Assembly: GCF_041395345.1 (NCBI RefSeq)
Contig: NZ_JAWLAR010000016.1
Coordinates: 1 to 64,000 of the forward strand
DNA: 64,000 bases
Source: Dokdonella sp041395345
GTDB taxonomy: Bacteria > Pseudomonadota > Gammaproteobacteria > Xanthomonadales > Rhodanobacteraceae
Direction of reading: 5' to 3'
Both the position numbers and the translations under genes were made by a program. Of this stretch, positions 8,620 to 19,764 are shown one piece after another; the first letter of the stretch is position 1; each line of letters starts with the position of its first letter. The notes beneath the pieces are model-generated. The model did not search any database and was not told the origin of the DNA. It worked only from the letters and a program-made list of their open reading frames with translations.

Positions 8620-11202
8620 TCAGCGCCTTCCGCGGAAACCACCTCCACGGAACCCGCCCATGCCACCGCGGAAGCCGCCGCCGAACGCGCCACGATCGAA
8701 ACCGCCGCCGCCAAAGCGCCCGCCATCGCCGAAGCCGCCGCCACCGCCGAAGCGGTCGCCACCGCCGAAGCCGCCGCCACGTTCGAAGCCGCGACTATTG
8801 GCGAGGTCATCGCGGACAACGCCACCATCGGCCGGCGAGTTCCGCGAAGGGCTCAGCAGCCCGTCGGAGCCGTGCTGCGACCAGCCACTGGAATCATGCT
8901 GGTAAACATTTCCGTTGTGGTCGACGTAGGTGCCGCTGTTTGAATGGATGATGCCGCCCGAGTTGAGTTCACCGGTATTGCGGTCGTAGCTGGCACCGCC
9001 GATGCCGGATACGTTTCCACCGGGCCCCTGCGAACGGAACGCGCCGCCGGCTACGGCAGAGTTGCGGTTGTAGGCGGCGCCGCCCGCTGCGGAGGTCAGG
9101 CGATCATTGCCCGGATTGAATGTCGTGCCACCGGCCCGTGCGGCGCCACTGCCGGTATAGGCATTGCGCACCGATGTCTCGCCGCCGGCGGACACGCGAC
9201 CGGTGTTCGGATTGTAGGAAGTTCCGCGTGCGCGCGAACTGAGGTTGCCGGTGTAGGCGTTGTAGTTGCGTCCGCCCTGGACATAGCCTTGCGCGCCAGT
9301 TCGGCTGTTGTACGTGTTGCCGGCGAAACCGCGGCCGTAGTTGCCCGTCCACGGGTTGGCCCATGCCGCCCCTGTACCACTGACGACATGATTTCCCCAG
9401 CTGCCGTAGACATTGAAAGCGGCTGCGCCGGCCCAGACGCCGGGATAACCCCAATAGCCACCGCCCCAACCCCAGCCCCAGGCCGCAGCGTAGCCCCAGC
9501 CGAACGGGCCCCACCACGGGTAGTACCACGGGTTGTAGCCCCAGCCCCATGCAAAGCCCCATCCGGTGTACGGGCTCCAGCCAAACGCCGTTCCCAGTCC
9601 ATAGGTTACCGGGCAGCCATACCAGTAGGTGCCGACCCAGGCGGTGCAGGAATAGCCGGTTCCGTAGACCACGACATTGTTGCTGACAACGGTTCCGTAG
9701 TAGCCCGGCGTGTAGCCGACGTAGACGTCATCACCCTTGCTGCCATAGACCTGGACATAGGTCACGTAGTGCAGGGGTGAGCTGGTCGGAATAGTGTAGA
9801 TGGCGGCGGGCACGGTGTCGGTGACGGTCCAGGGTCCATTCGCGGTCGGTCCGCTGAACCAGGCGCCCTTGTCGACTGCGTAGTAGCTGTTCGAATTGAT
9901 TTCGATGATGGCCGATGGTGAATTGACCGCATACCTGAGATCGGTGCCGCTGATCGATTCGAATCTGGGTGCGCCGTCGTAAGTTGCCTTGAAGTTCGCC
10001 TGCGAGCGATGGATCGTGGCAGTCTGCGGAATCGAGTTTGCGACCAGGGACTCCCTGGCTTCCGGCGTGCCAGGAATCGATGCAAGCACGGCGCTCTTCG
10101 GACTGTCAGAAGGAATCTGGGCGAAATCCGCCGGAAGCGAGTCGCCAGCCACGAAGCTCCATGGCCCCTTGCTGGATTCCGAGGTGAACCAGCGTCCCGA
10201 TATCAGCACATACCAGGCATTGTCGGCGCTGCCGTCAATGAACACGTCCGCATTGGTGTTGTCCATGTACTGGAGTTGGGTATCCGGAATCGGCGTGAAG
10301 GTCGGCTCGCCGCTGGAGACGATCAACTCGGTGGGTGACGTCGCCACATACACGCCTGGGAACTTGCCTTCGGCCAGCCATTGCTTGATGTCGCCGTGCG
10401 GATGATCCATGACGTCGACCCGCTTCGCGCCTACCGCAGCGTGCATGGCGTCGGTGACCGCTTGAGGAACGGTTGCCGCTTCGACCCAGGGGCCTGCGAG
10501 TGCTGCAGAACTGGCCCAATGATCGGCGAAGCGCAGATAGAACGTGTCATCGGCGCGCAGCAGCAGCGACTTGGTGTTGATGACGCGCTCCACGCCTGCG
10601 CTTTCCGTCTTGCGCAAGGCCGGTTGGCCCTGGATGTTGACGAGGAAGGACGGATCAAAGGCGAAGATGATCGTTGGCGGCGAATTCTCGACGGGTTGAT
10701 TGGCGGCCGCCTTGTTGTTCTTGATTGCGAGTGCCGCTTCCACATGATCGAGGCTGACAATCGTTGGAATGCCCGGGATGATCTTTCTGGCCAGTGCGAG
10801 GTATTTTTCCTGGTTGTCGGCATCGGTCGGGAATTTCGCTTGCTTGATGCGAAAATCGTCAAGCACCACTTCGCGCGATTCCTTGTCGGTTTCAGTGCGC
10901 GCCTCAAACCAGATGCCTCCGTAGGACAGCTTGTCCTGTGTCTTGCCGTCCTTGCCGGTGACCGTGCCGGTCTTGACCGCCATGGCCATGCGCCCACTGA
11001 GCCGGTTGCCGCTGAATGCGTCGACTTGCGGGTAGTAGAGCGTGAACGAGGTTCCGTCTATCGTGTACTGGTGTGGCCAGGGGCGATCGTCAATCGTCCT
11101 TGGAGCACCGTCGGCGGACTGGGCCAGGATTGTCGTGGAAAACAGCAGTCCACAGAGCAGGATCAGGCAACGGGTGAACAGTGGATTCGCCAGCGAACGC
11201 AT
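8620..11202 (-). CDS. Large secreted protein with aromatic/glycine-rich C-terminal half
   Basis: An 860-residue exported protein of unknown function. A leader peptide (1-27) is followed by about 450 residues of mixed sequence with recurring W-x-S/G-x-x-x-x-GPW units (residues about 215-230, 330-345, 440-455). A Trp/Tyr/Gly-rich stretch follows (about 490-600) with runs such as WGWGWGGGYWGYPG. The C-terminus holds Asn/Gly/Thr-rich units (NxxTG, about 600-760) and then a Gly-Phe-Arg tail ending GGFRGRR. I recall similar proteins being annotated as carbohydrate-binding family V/XII, but no defined domain was recognised. ATG 11202 has AAGGAGG about nine bases upstream. Confidence 0.8.
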   Translation of the reverse strand: MRSLANPLFTRCLILLCGLLFSTTILAQSADGAPRTIDDRPWPHQYTIDGTSFTLYYPQVDAFSGNRLSGRMAMAVKTGTVTGKDGKTQDKLSYGGIWFEARTETDKESREVVLDDFRIKQAKFPTDADNQEKYLALARKIIPGIPTIVSLDHVEAALAIKNNKAAANQPVENSPPTIIFAFDPSFLVNIQGQPALRKTESAGVERVINTKSLLLRADDTFYLRFADHWASSAALAGPWVEAATVPQAVTDAMHAAVGAKRVDVMDHPHGDIKQWLAEGKFPGVYVATSPTELIVSSGEPTFTPIPDTQLQYMDNTNADVFIDGSADNAWYVLISGRWFTSESSKGPWSFVAGDSLPADFAQIPSDSPKSAVLASIPGTPEARESLVANSIPQTATIHRSQANFKATYDGAPRFESISGTDLRYAVNSPSAIIEINSNSYYAVDKGAWFSGPTANGPWTVTDTVPAAIYTIPTSSPLHYVTYVQVYGSKGDDVYVGYTPGYYGTVVSNNVVVYGTGYSCTAWVGTYWYGCPVTYGLGTAFGWSPYTGWGFAWGWGYNPWYYPWWGPFGWGYAAAWGWGWGGGYWGYPGVWAGAAAFNVYGSWGNHVVSGTGAAWANPWTGNYGRGFAGNTYNSRTGAQGYVQGGRNYNAYTGNLSSRARGTSYNPNTGRVSAGGETSVRNAYTGSGAARAGGTTFNPGNDRLTSAAGGAAYNRNSAVAGGAFRSQGPGGNVSGIGGASYDRNTGELNSGGIIHSNSGTYVDHNGNVYQHDSSGWSQHGSDGLLSPSRNSPADGGVVRDDLANSRGFERGGGFGGGDRFGGGGGFGDGGRFGGGGFDRGAFGGGFRGGMGGFRGGGFRGRR

Positions 11203-11537
11203 GAATCAGACCTCCTTGATGGAAACCGGACCGGGTCAACGACGATGCCAGCCAGGATCCAGGCAGGGCCCGCCGATTGATCGCATTTGTCGCAAAATTC
11301 TAGCATGTGGAGTAGCGAGTCTGCGGCCAATTCTCGAGGTCGCGCAGGCGCTCGAACTGGCAGGTTTGGAAACGAAGATCATTGATTTGTGACGGCCCCG
11401 TAACATTGCGTGCCGCATGCGCCTGGCTGCTCGCGAAGGGGGTCTCGGTCCCGTTATCGTCCAATCTGAATTGGAAGCGGGCTCCACCGGCTCGGATCAG
11501 TCTCTGCCTTCATCAGGGGAGCGTGTCTCCTGGCGAT
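11203..11537. other. Intergenic stretch, 335 bases
   Basis: No gene seen. It should carry the promoter of the minus-strand gene starting at 11202; a TAGAAT hexamer on the minus strand at 11297-11302 is a possible -10 box, without a convincing -35. The other end holds the 3' region of the metallo-beta-lactamase gene. Confidence 0.4.
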
Positions 11538-12554
11538 TCACGATTCCGGGTGTAGCGGAGCAGGAGCGGCTGCGAGACAGGTCGACTCTCCCTCGCGTGC
11601 CACCCGATAGCCGCGTTTGCGGATGGCCTTGCTGGCGGCCGAGTCGGCGTAGCGAGCCGGATTCGAATGATTCAGATGGATGAAGCGTACCTTGCTGCGC
11701 TGCTCGGAGGGCAGGGCGTCAAACTGCTCCATCATCGCCGCGATGCGCGGATGCGGGATGGCCGACATGTCGCGGCCGGGCAGCTCATTGTCATCGTAGA
11801 AGGTCGCGTCCAGATAGGCCACGTCGTGGCGGAGGATCTGATCCTCGATGCTCTGGCCATACTCGTCCTGCCAGCGTGCCCAACTGTCGATATCCGGAAT
11901 GAACAGCACGGCGGCGCCTGGTCCCTCGATGCTGAATCCGACTGTCTCGGAATATTCGTCGCGATGCGGCACCCGATGCGGAATGACCCGGAGCGCTTCG
12001 CCCAGGGATACCGCGACATTGTCCTGCATGGGTCGAAGCGTGATGTTTCCGAAGCTTGCCAACTGTTGCCAGGGGCCGTTGTTCTTCAGGAAGGCGAGCA
12101 TGCGCGGCATCGCATGGACTGGTACGCCGCTCGCTCCAGCCGATTCGTGGCCAAGGAACATCAAGCCGGCATAGTGGCCGATATGCGCATGGGTCAGGAA
12201 AATACCGTCAATGGCCAATCCCGCGGTCGTGCCCGCTGCGTGCAGATCGAGTCGCTGCAGTTGCTGTCTGAGGTCGGGCGTGGCCTCGAACAGGTAGCGC
12301 TTGCCGCTACGATGGTCGAGCAGGGCCAGAGAAGTGGCCAGCCTCGCGTATTCGGGCCGCAAGTTGGCATGATCGTCCCATGCGGAATCGCTGCGCTGTC
12401 CGATTTGCGGGATGCCGGCATCCTGCGCAATCCCCAGGACGAGAATCTCGACCGCGCATCGCGATGGTGGTGTTGCATCCTGCTTCGTGTTCGCCAGGGC
12501 GACAGGTGCGAGCAGGAACGCAAGCAGTGTTGCTGTTGCACGGCAAAGCCGCAT
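11538..12554 (-). CDS. Exported metallo-beta-lactamase-fold hydrolase, PqqB-like
   Basis: A 338-residue MBL-fold protein. A leader peptide (1-22) precedes the hydrolase domain. The metal-binding signature THAHIGHYAG places His122, His124 and His127 in the HxHxxH pattern, lacking the usual Asp after the second His (HxHxDH becomes HxHIGH). Later PDIDSW and HLNHSNP supply likely further ligands. The opening VLGIAQDAGIPQIG resembles PqqB, which is leaderless and cytoplasmic, so this is a periplasmic relative of unknown substrate. ATG 12554 has GGAGG nine bases upstream. It is divergent from the MDR gene with 132 bases between. Confidence 0.82.
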   Translation of the reverse strand: MRLCRATATLLAFLLAPVALANTKQDATPPSRCAVEILVLGIAQDAGIPQIGQRSDSAWDDHANLRPEYARLATSLALLDHRSGKRYLFEATPDLRQQLQRLDLHAAGTTAGLAIDGIFLTHAHIGHYAGLMFLGHESAGASGVPVHAMPRMLAFLKNNGPWQQLASFGNITLRPMQDNVAVSLGEALRVIPHRVPHRDEYSETVGFSIEGPGAAVLFIPDIDSWARWQDEYGQSIEDQILRHDVAYLDATFYDDNELPGRDMSAIPHPRIAAMMEQFDALPSEQRSKVRFIHLNHSNPARYADSAASKAIRKRGYRVAREGESTCLAAAPAPLHPES

Positions 12555-12686
12555 GCGTGAATGCCTCCGAGACGCCACGTCCCAGTATGCCGCATTCGCG
12601 TCAGCGGCGAAGTCGTCCGTCATTCCCGATTCGGATACAGTCTTCATGCTGGAAGCCGCCGGCATCCCACCCTGGGCGCTGATCGC

Positions 12687-13676
12687 ATGAAAGCAATAAC
12701 CTACGCACGCTACGGGCCACCTTCGGTATTGCAAACGCAGGATGTGCCGGATCCCCAGCCCGGAGTGAACGATATTCTGATCCGCGTGCGGGCGGCTGAG
12801 GCGACCAAGTCCGACTGCGAGATGCGCAGTTTCAAGTTCTCGGTGAAGTGGTTCTGGCTGCCATTGCGAATCGCGCTCGGCATTCGCAGGCCGCGACGCC
12901 AGATACTGGGTGGCTATTTTTCCGGAGAGATCGTTGCATGCGGAAGCGGCGTTGCCAACTTCTCGCCTGGACAGGCCGTGTTCGGGGCGACCGGTTTGGC
13001 AATGGGGGCCTACGCCGAATATCTTGTCTTGCCCGCGACCTCCACGATTTCACCGAAACCATCGAGCATGAGCTTTGCCGACGCGGCAGCAGTACCTCTG
13101 GGGGGTCTGAACGCGCTGCACTTCATGCGTCTGGCGAAAATCAGGCCAGGAGAGAAAGTGCTGGTTCTTGGTGCAGGCGGCAGCATCGGCTTGCATGGTA
13201 TCCAGATAGCAAAGGCCATGGGTGCCCAGGTCACGGCAGTCGACAGCACGGCCAAGGAAATCCTGTGCAGAAGATCGGGCGCGGATCATTACATTGATTA
13301 CCTTCGCGAAGATCCTTTTCAGTCAGACGGACTCTACGACGTGATCTTCGACATGGTGCCATCGGGCGCCTATGCCGATCGCATGCGGGTTCTGGCCCCG
13401 GGCGGGCGCTATCTGTCGGGAAATCCGCGACTCTCGGTCATGCTGCGTTCGCTTTTCACCCATCTGTTCTCGAGCAGGACAGCGAGTTTTGCTTTCGCCC
13501 GCGAGTCGATTGCGGAGTTGCGAGAACTGACGAAGTTGATAGAGGAGGGGCGGATCCGGTCCATTGTCGATCGCGTCTTTCCCATGGATCAGGCGGCCGA
13601 AGCGCATCGTCTCGTTGAAACCGAACAGCGACTTGGTGCCATCGTGATAGCCATGGACGATGCGATCGACTCATGA
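12687..13676 (+). CDS. MDR-family NAD(P)-dependent oxidoreductase
   Basis: A 329-residue cytoplasmic medium-chain dehydrogenase/reductase of the quinone-oxidoreductase type, predicted to reduce an alkene, quinone or aldehyde with NAD(P)H. The N-terminal GroES-like catalytic half starts MKAITYARYGPP; the Rossmann half carries the dinucleotide motif LVLGAGGSIGLHG (about residues 158-170). The catalytic-zinc Cys/His of alcohol dehydrogenases is not evident, favouring the zinc-free quinone reductase group. ATG 12687 starts the conserved core; the frame to 12561 would overlap the divergent gene's leader. Confidence 0.85.
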   Translation: MKAITYARYGPPSVLQTQDVPDPQPGVNDILIRVRAAEATKSDCEMRSFKFSVKWFWLPLRIALGIRRPRRQILGGYFSGEIVACGSGVANFSPGQAVFGATGLAMGAYAEYLVLPATSTISPKPSSMSFADAAAVPLGGLNALHFMRLAKIRPGEKVLVLGAGGSIGLHGIQIAKAMGAQVTAVDSTAKEILCRRSGADHYIDYLREDPFQSDGLYDVIFDMVPSGAYADRMRVLAPGGRYLSGNPRLSVMLRSLFTHLFSSRTASFAFARESIAELRELTKLIEEGRIRSIVDRVFPMDQAAEAHRLVETEQRLGAIVIAMDDAIDS

Positions 13677-13838
13677 GAAGTGACGGCCAGGGGGCCCGGG
13701 GCAGTTCCGCTCGACACGGAGGTTTCGCGATGATGTGGTCGATGACTTGCCCGGTGTCCCGCTTCGCCGCAAAATGCCGCGCCCATTTGCGGCACAATCC
13801 CTCTGGCGCCTCCTGTGTGGCCCGTATCGGAGTCAAGC

Positions 13839-14429
13839 ATGCCCGGACCAGCCTTCCTTGTCGCTATCCTGTTGTTTTCCGCCAGTGCATCGGCGGCCGA
13901 GATTGCGTTGAGCAACCCCGATTTCGAAGAGCCGATGGTCGGTAAGCGGATTCCGGGGTGGTCACGAACCCAGCATGCCGGCGTGCGCGCCTATGAAATT
14001 GCCACCGACACAGAGAGTTTTGCGAAAGGCAAATCCAGCATCCGGATGCTGCGAACGACCGAACAGGCTTATGGATTGATCTCGCAGCAAGTGGAAACTC
14101 CTGATCTGGGCGGCAAGCCGGTTGAGCTGATCGCGGCACTCAAGGGCAAGGATGTCGGGAAAAAGGGTTGGGTGATGGTGCTGACCTTCAATCACCACAG
14201 CAACATCCTCGACCAGGTGCGAGCGGAGCCGGTCACGGGCGACAGCGAATGGACCGACGTCGTCATCAGAAAGACCGCGCCACCGGCCACGAGTCATATA
14301 GAGATTGGCTTCATGCTGCTGGACGGCGGTGCCGGCTGGGCTGACAACGTTCGGTTGCGCACGACCGAGGGCGAAGGCAGTTCGGTCCAAGCAGATGAAA
14401 TGGCCCCGGAAGATTCCGCGGACGGTTAA
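13839..14429 (+). CDS. Small secreted protein, carbohydrate-binding-like fold
   Basis: A 196-residue protein with a leader peptide (MPGPAFLVAILLFSASASAA) and a mature part that begins IALSNPDFEEP, a pattern typical of CBM4/9-like beta-sandwich domains in which NxxFE opens the first strand. The end, GWADNVRL, also fits that fold. Ligand unknown; binding of glycans is an inference from fold resemblance only. GGAG lies six bases before ATG 13839. It stands about 160 bases after the MDR gene and may be separately transcribed. Confidence 0.7.
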   Translation: MPGPAFLVAILLFSASASAAEIALSNPDFEEPMVGKRIPGWSRTQHAGVRAYEIATDTESFAKGKSSIRMLRTTEQAYGLISQQVETPDLGGKPVELIAALKGKDVGKKGWVMVLTFNHHSNILDQVRAEPVTGDSEWTDVVIRKTAPPATSHIEIGFMLLDGGAGWADNVRLRTTEGEGSSVQADEMAPEDSADG

Positions 14430-14758
14430 GGACAGGCTGCGTCTGCCCAGCCGGACGTGCCACGCAGGCATCAAGCCGGCCAGACGGTATCCGTCGGAAA
14501 GTGGAAGCGGGATTGTGCAAGGGCATCCGCTCGCTGATCTGGTTTCAGGCATTGAGATGCCTTGCCGCTTGCAGCATGCGGCGACCTCTCCCATGAATTG
14601 ATTTCCAGCGTCGCTGCCACGGCCGTTCGTTCTGCCGGAGCAATCGGCTCGGTCGCCGGGACTAGGTCTGCCTGCGGTATCAGGCTCGATCGACAATTGC
14701 GATAAAGGCCTCTTGGCCGGCGCCCTCGGGGGGCGCCGGAATTCACCAGGGGGAACAC
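14430..14758 (+). other. Leader region of the second TonB receptor
   Basis: 329 bases without a supported gene. The only structure I see is the GC-rich hairpin at 14717-14739 immediately upstream of the ribosome-binding site of the receptor gene. Confidence 0.4.
14717..14739 (+). promoter_or_regulatory. GC-rich hairpin above a ribosome-binding site
   Basis: CCGGCGCCC and GGGCGCCGG form a perfect 9-base stem around TCGGG, ending about 10 bases before the AGGGGGA ribosome-binding site and 19 bases before the ATG of the TonB receptor. There is no T-tract, so it is unlikely to be a plain terminator; it may control translation or mRNA stability. Confidence 0.45.
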
Positions 14759-16969
14759 ATGAATTTGCCTGCTGTTTCGAAAGGTCTGCTTTCGGTTCTG
14801 ATAGCCAATGCCCTGGTCGGCCCGGCTTTCGCACAGACCAGCGCCGAGTCGACGGATACCGGCGAGGACAAGACCGAACTGCCAAAGATCGAGGTCCGGG
14901 AAAGGCGTCCACAGGACGACACGCGCCCCAAATTGCAATACATCATGAAGGAGGTTGATGGGCCCCTGATCACGGTGACCAAGAAGACCTCGATCACGAA
15001 GCTGGATACCGTTCCGACGGTAATGGACAACAACTTGCGGGCACTATTCTCGCAAACGCCCGGCTTGTTCGTGTCCGAGCAGCAATCGCCTGGCCAGGCC
15101 AATCTGAGCTATCGCGGTATTGGCAATCCACAGGAATCCGAATTCGTGACCGTGATGCTGGATGGCATTCCGTTGCTCTCGGACTGGATCGGTTATCCAA
15201 CGGTTTACATCTTGCCCTGGCCCCAGCAGATCTCCGAAGTGCAGCTGATTCGGGGCGGCAACTCCCTGCTGTACGGCCCCGAACCACCGCCGGTAGTAAA
15301 CATGATCAGTCGCAAGCCGGTGACTGATCGTGCCCTTGCCGGCTATGTGGAAGCGGCCGTCGGCAGCAACGGGCTATTCAGTTCGTTCAACCAGATTTCG
15401 GGTACCTCCGGAAACTGGGACTATCTCGTCGATGTCAATTATCGAAAGGGTGATGGCGAGCGCGAGAATGGCGATTCGAACCTCGGCGGCGCGGATTTCC
15501 ATCTGGGTTACAGCTCCGGTGATTCAGCCCATACATCGCTGGATTTGCATGCGTGGCAACTCGAGACCGGTGATCCGGGCAAACTCAGCTACCCTCAGTT
15601 CATTGCAGATCCGGACCAGACCACCACGCCCTACAATCGCTTGTGGACCGATCGATACGTGCTGGCTCTGACCGACGACCGATTCTTCGGCGAAGATACC
15701 GAAGTCGTGACCAAACTCTGGGGCGGTTACCAGGACAACGCCTCGCGCTCGCAGGCGCGCGGTCCGGCGCCGACATCCTCAACCGTGCAGGATGACCAGT
15801 TCCGCTTCTACGGCATCGATGCGCGGGTGCTGCATCGATGGGGCAGGGGCAATGCACTGACTGCCGGTACAACGCTCTATCACTCGGATGCGCCGTTTCG
15901 CCAGTTCACCGCCGATGGCCTGACGCCCGGTCGCTACGATCGCTGGGGCGTTCCCTGCGCGACGCCGGCCTCTACCGATTGCGCGCGATTGCGCCAGAGC
16001 CGCTCCTCGGACTACTTCGCCGTGTTCGCCGAAAATGTCTTCCGCTTTCCCGGGGGCTGGCATTTCGTGCCGTCCGTGCGCATCGAGCACGAGAAGATCG
16101 ATGTCGATGAAACGATCAAGCCGCCCAACCTGTCGCGGGGCCTCGTCGATCGCTCGGTCAAGCACAACGTGCCGCTGTTCGGACTTGGATTCGGCAATGA
16201 CTTTGGTCGCGGCAACGAGACCTATTTCAATGTCTCGCAGGGGTGGCGCCCGGTTCGCTACTTCGATATTGGATCGCCGTTCGGCAACACATCGCCGGAC
16301 CCGATCAACGATCCCGATCCGACCCACGTGCTTTCGTGGGAAGCCGGTGTACATGGCACGCCTGCAAACGGACTGTTCTATGACGTGAGCCTGTTTCTGG
16401 TCGACGTCAAGGATCGCATCGAATCGCAGCAGATTCCCGGCGCGCCCCCGGGAAACACGATCAATGCCAATACCGGCGATACGCGCAGCCAGGGTTTTGA
16501 GGGGCAGATCGACTACGACTTCCTCGCAGCGATGGACCCATCGAGTTCACGCCACCTCACCCTGTTCGCCAACCTGAGTCTCCTCGACTCGAAGTTCACG
16601 GCATCGGACAAGGGCTATAAGGGAAACAAGACTTCGTTCGCGCCGGATTATCTGGCCCGCTTCGGCATCACCTATCGCGAGGACAACAAGTTCAAGTTCG
16701 CGTTCTCGGTGGTGTCTGTGGACGACCAGTACTGGCAGGATTCGAATCTTGCGCTTGGCGAGCCGGGCGACAGCAACTATATCCCGGCCAAGGTTCCTTC
16801 CTACACGGTGGGCGACATTTCCGCGGACTGGTGGGTCACTCCGGCTGTTCGCCTGACCGGCGGGATCTACAACATCACCGACAAGACCTACTACGCCCGC
16901 GTCTTCGGTGGAGGACTGGATCCTGCCAGCGGTCGCAACTACTACGTGGGTGCATCCTGGGAATTCTGA
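14759..16969 (+). CDS. TonB-dependent receptor, FecA-like
   Basis: A 736-residue outer-membrane transporter. Leader peptide 1-25, TonB box-like IEVRERR at 44-50, plug domain with SYRGIGNPQESEFVTVMLDG and the GGNSLLYGPEPPPVVNMIS segment, then a beta-barrel ending in YYVGASWEF, whose terminal Phe is the usual barrel-assembly signal. The plug resembles ferric-citrate type receptors, so an iron chelate is a plausible substrate, but no FecIR-type regulator is present nearby. The start has AGGGGGA eight bases upstream, with a strong hairpin just before it. Confidence 0.9.
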   Translation: MNLPAVSKGLLSVLIANALVGPAFAQTSAESTDTGEDKTELPKIEVRERRPQDDTRPKLQYIMKEVDGPLITVTKKTSITKLDTVPTVMDNNLRALFSQTPGLFVSEQQSPGQANLSYRGIGNPQESEFVTVMLDGIPLLSDWIGYPTVYILPWPQQISEVQLIRGGNSLLYGPEPPPVVNMISRKPVTDRALAGYVEAAVGSNGLFSSFNQISGTSGNWDYLVDVNYRKGDGERENGDSNLGGADFHLGYSSGDSAHTSLDLHAWQLETGDPGKLSYPQFIADPDQTTTPYNRLWTDRYVLALTDDRFFGEDTEVVTKLWGGYQDNASRSQARGPAPTSSTVQDDQFRFYGIDARVLHRWGRGNALTAGTTLYHSDAPFRQFTADGLTPGRYDRWGVPCATPASTDCARLRQSRSSDYFAVFAENVFRFPGGWHFVPSVRIEHEKIDVDETIKPPNLSRGLVDRSVKHNVPLFGLGFGNDFGRGNETYFNVSQGWRPVRYFDIGSPFGNTSPDPINDPDPTHVLSWEAGVHGTPANGLFYDVSLFLVDVKDRIESQQIPGAPPGNTINANTGDTRSQGFEGQIDYDFLAAMDPSSSRHLTLFANLSLLDSKFTASDKGYKGNKTSFAPDYLARFGITYREDNKFKFAFSVVSVDDQYWQDSNLALGEPGDSNYIPAKVPSYTVGDISADWWVTPAVRLTGGIYNITDKTYYARVFGGGLDPASGRNYYVGASWEF

Positions 16970-16998
16970 GCCAGGGCTGAGGCGCATCGGATGCGCGT

Positions 16999-17071
16999 TC
17001 ACGGGAGCGCGGCTTTCGTCGCTCCCGTGACACTCTGCCGGCAACTGCCACGCGCGGCATGCCGGCAGTTG
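16999..17071. terminator. Two stem-loops between convergent genes
   Basis: TCACGGGAGCG (16999-17009) pairs with CGCTCCCGTGA (17020-17030), and CAACTGCC (17042-17049) pairs with GGCAGTTG (17064-17071). They lie between the stops of the TonB receptor (plus) and the DUF502 gene (minus) and probably end transcription from both sides. Confidence 0.6.
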
Positions 17072-17103
17072 AGCCGGACCGGGCAGGATGGCAAGCCTGC
17101 AGA

Positions 17104-17700
17104 TTAGCGCGTCAGCCGCTCCCCGGAGCCGATGCCGATTCGACGCAACATGGCGGTTGCATCCTGGACAGTCAGTCCGCTCTCGCGAACCCTGTCCTTG
17201 GGCATGAAGAACAGCGACCCGGACAACGGCGACGGCGCGCCGGGCACGAACACTGCCAGATCACCATTCTTCAGCGTGTCGGTGACAAAGCCGATCTGCC
17301 ATGCGTCCTCGATCCGGACCAGTACCGCATGCGCGGTTGAACTGCGTTCCAGAGAAGACATGCCCTGGGTCATGTCGCCGACCATGCCGCGGTACATCGT
17401 GTAGCCGGGCATGCGTGAAAGGATCACGGTTTCAATCCATCCGACCAGACGTTGCGCCCCCGATGTGCGTGCGATGATGCCGGCGATGATCGACAACACC
17501 ACCAGGCACAGGATCGCGACGATCGTGTCTCCGGGAACGCCGAACATGGGGACGTCCGGCAGATGGGTCACGACCGGCTTGATCAACCTGCGCGCGATTA
17601 CAAACCCCTTTTCGAGTATGACGATCAGGAGCACGACCGGGACCAGGAAAAGCAGGCCACCGATGATTGTGGTCCTGAGGAACTTGAGCAAGCCGTTCAT
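17104..17700 (-). CDS. DUF502 family membrane protein
   Basis: A 198-residue inner-membrane protein with two transmembrane segments (about residues 8-30 and 55-78) and a C-terminal soluble domain containing the family's PGxxxxxG and VFVPGAPSPLSGSLFFMP-like patterns. The bacterial role is not known; plant relatives (COV1) affect vascular patterning. ATG 17700 has GGAGG seven bases upstream; the frame continuing to 17904 is not needed. Confidence 0.88.
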   Translation of the reverse strand: MNGLLKFLRTTIIGGLLFLVPVVLLIVILEKGFVIARRLIKPVVTHLPDVPMFGVPGDTIVAILCLVVLSIIAGIIARTSGAQRLVGWIETVILSRMPGYTMYRGMVGDMTQGMSSLERSSTAHAVLVRIEDAWQIGFVTDTLKNGDLAVFVPGAPSPLSGSLFFMPKDRVRESGLTVQDATAMLRRIGIGSGERLTR

Positions 17701-18001
17701 GGATCCTCCGGGTATCGCAAAGTGGAGACTGGAATTGATCGCTACCGCCGGCCCAATTGCGAGCGCCTCCATTGTGCGCCGCCGCAAAAGCTGCTGCCAA
17801 TGAGCGTCGATCAGCGATGGCCACAGGATCATCATGAAGATCCGGATACAGGACGCCGCGACGTCATCCTGGCGCGTTCCAGGCCAGGCTTCTCGCAGGT
17901 GCACATTGTCCTGAAGGCAGATTGTGCATGACAGGCCCGGCTCCCGATAGTATCTTCACGAGTGCGGTATTCCGTTTCGACAAACCCAGGGAGACGTGCA
18001 C

Positions 18002-19579
<1,578 letters not shown>

Positions 19580-19604
19580 TCCATAGCGTGTGCTCGCTGA
19601 CTTC

Positions 19605-19635
19605 AGGGCGGACCGGATTCGGTCCGCCCTTTTTC
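19605..19635 (+). terminator. Rho-independent terminator after the arylsulfatase
   Basis: AGGGCGGACC and GGTCCGCCCT form a perfect 10-base stem with a 6-base loop, followed at once by TTTTC. It lies 25 bases past the arylsulfatase stop. Confidence 0.9.
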
Positions 19636-19764
19636 GTGGCTGCTCCAGTTGCGGGTTCTCGGCAACCGGCTGGCCCCTCAAACCAGCCCTTTCCGTTTCT
19701 GCTCATGAAGGCGGTTGGAAGCGACCGCGGATCAAGCCTCGATTTCTGACGGGAGAACGAAGAG

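Noticed and set aside
8463..8828. N-terminal extension of the diguanylate cyclase frame
   Set aside because: The extra Ala/Ser-rich residues are the reverse reading of a glycine-rich repeat in the neighbouring gene and would mask a good leader peptide at 8462.
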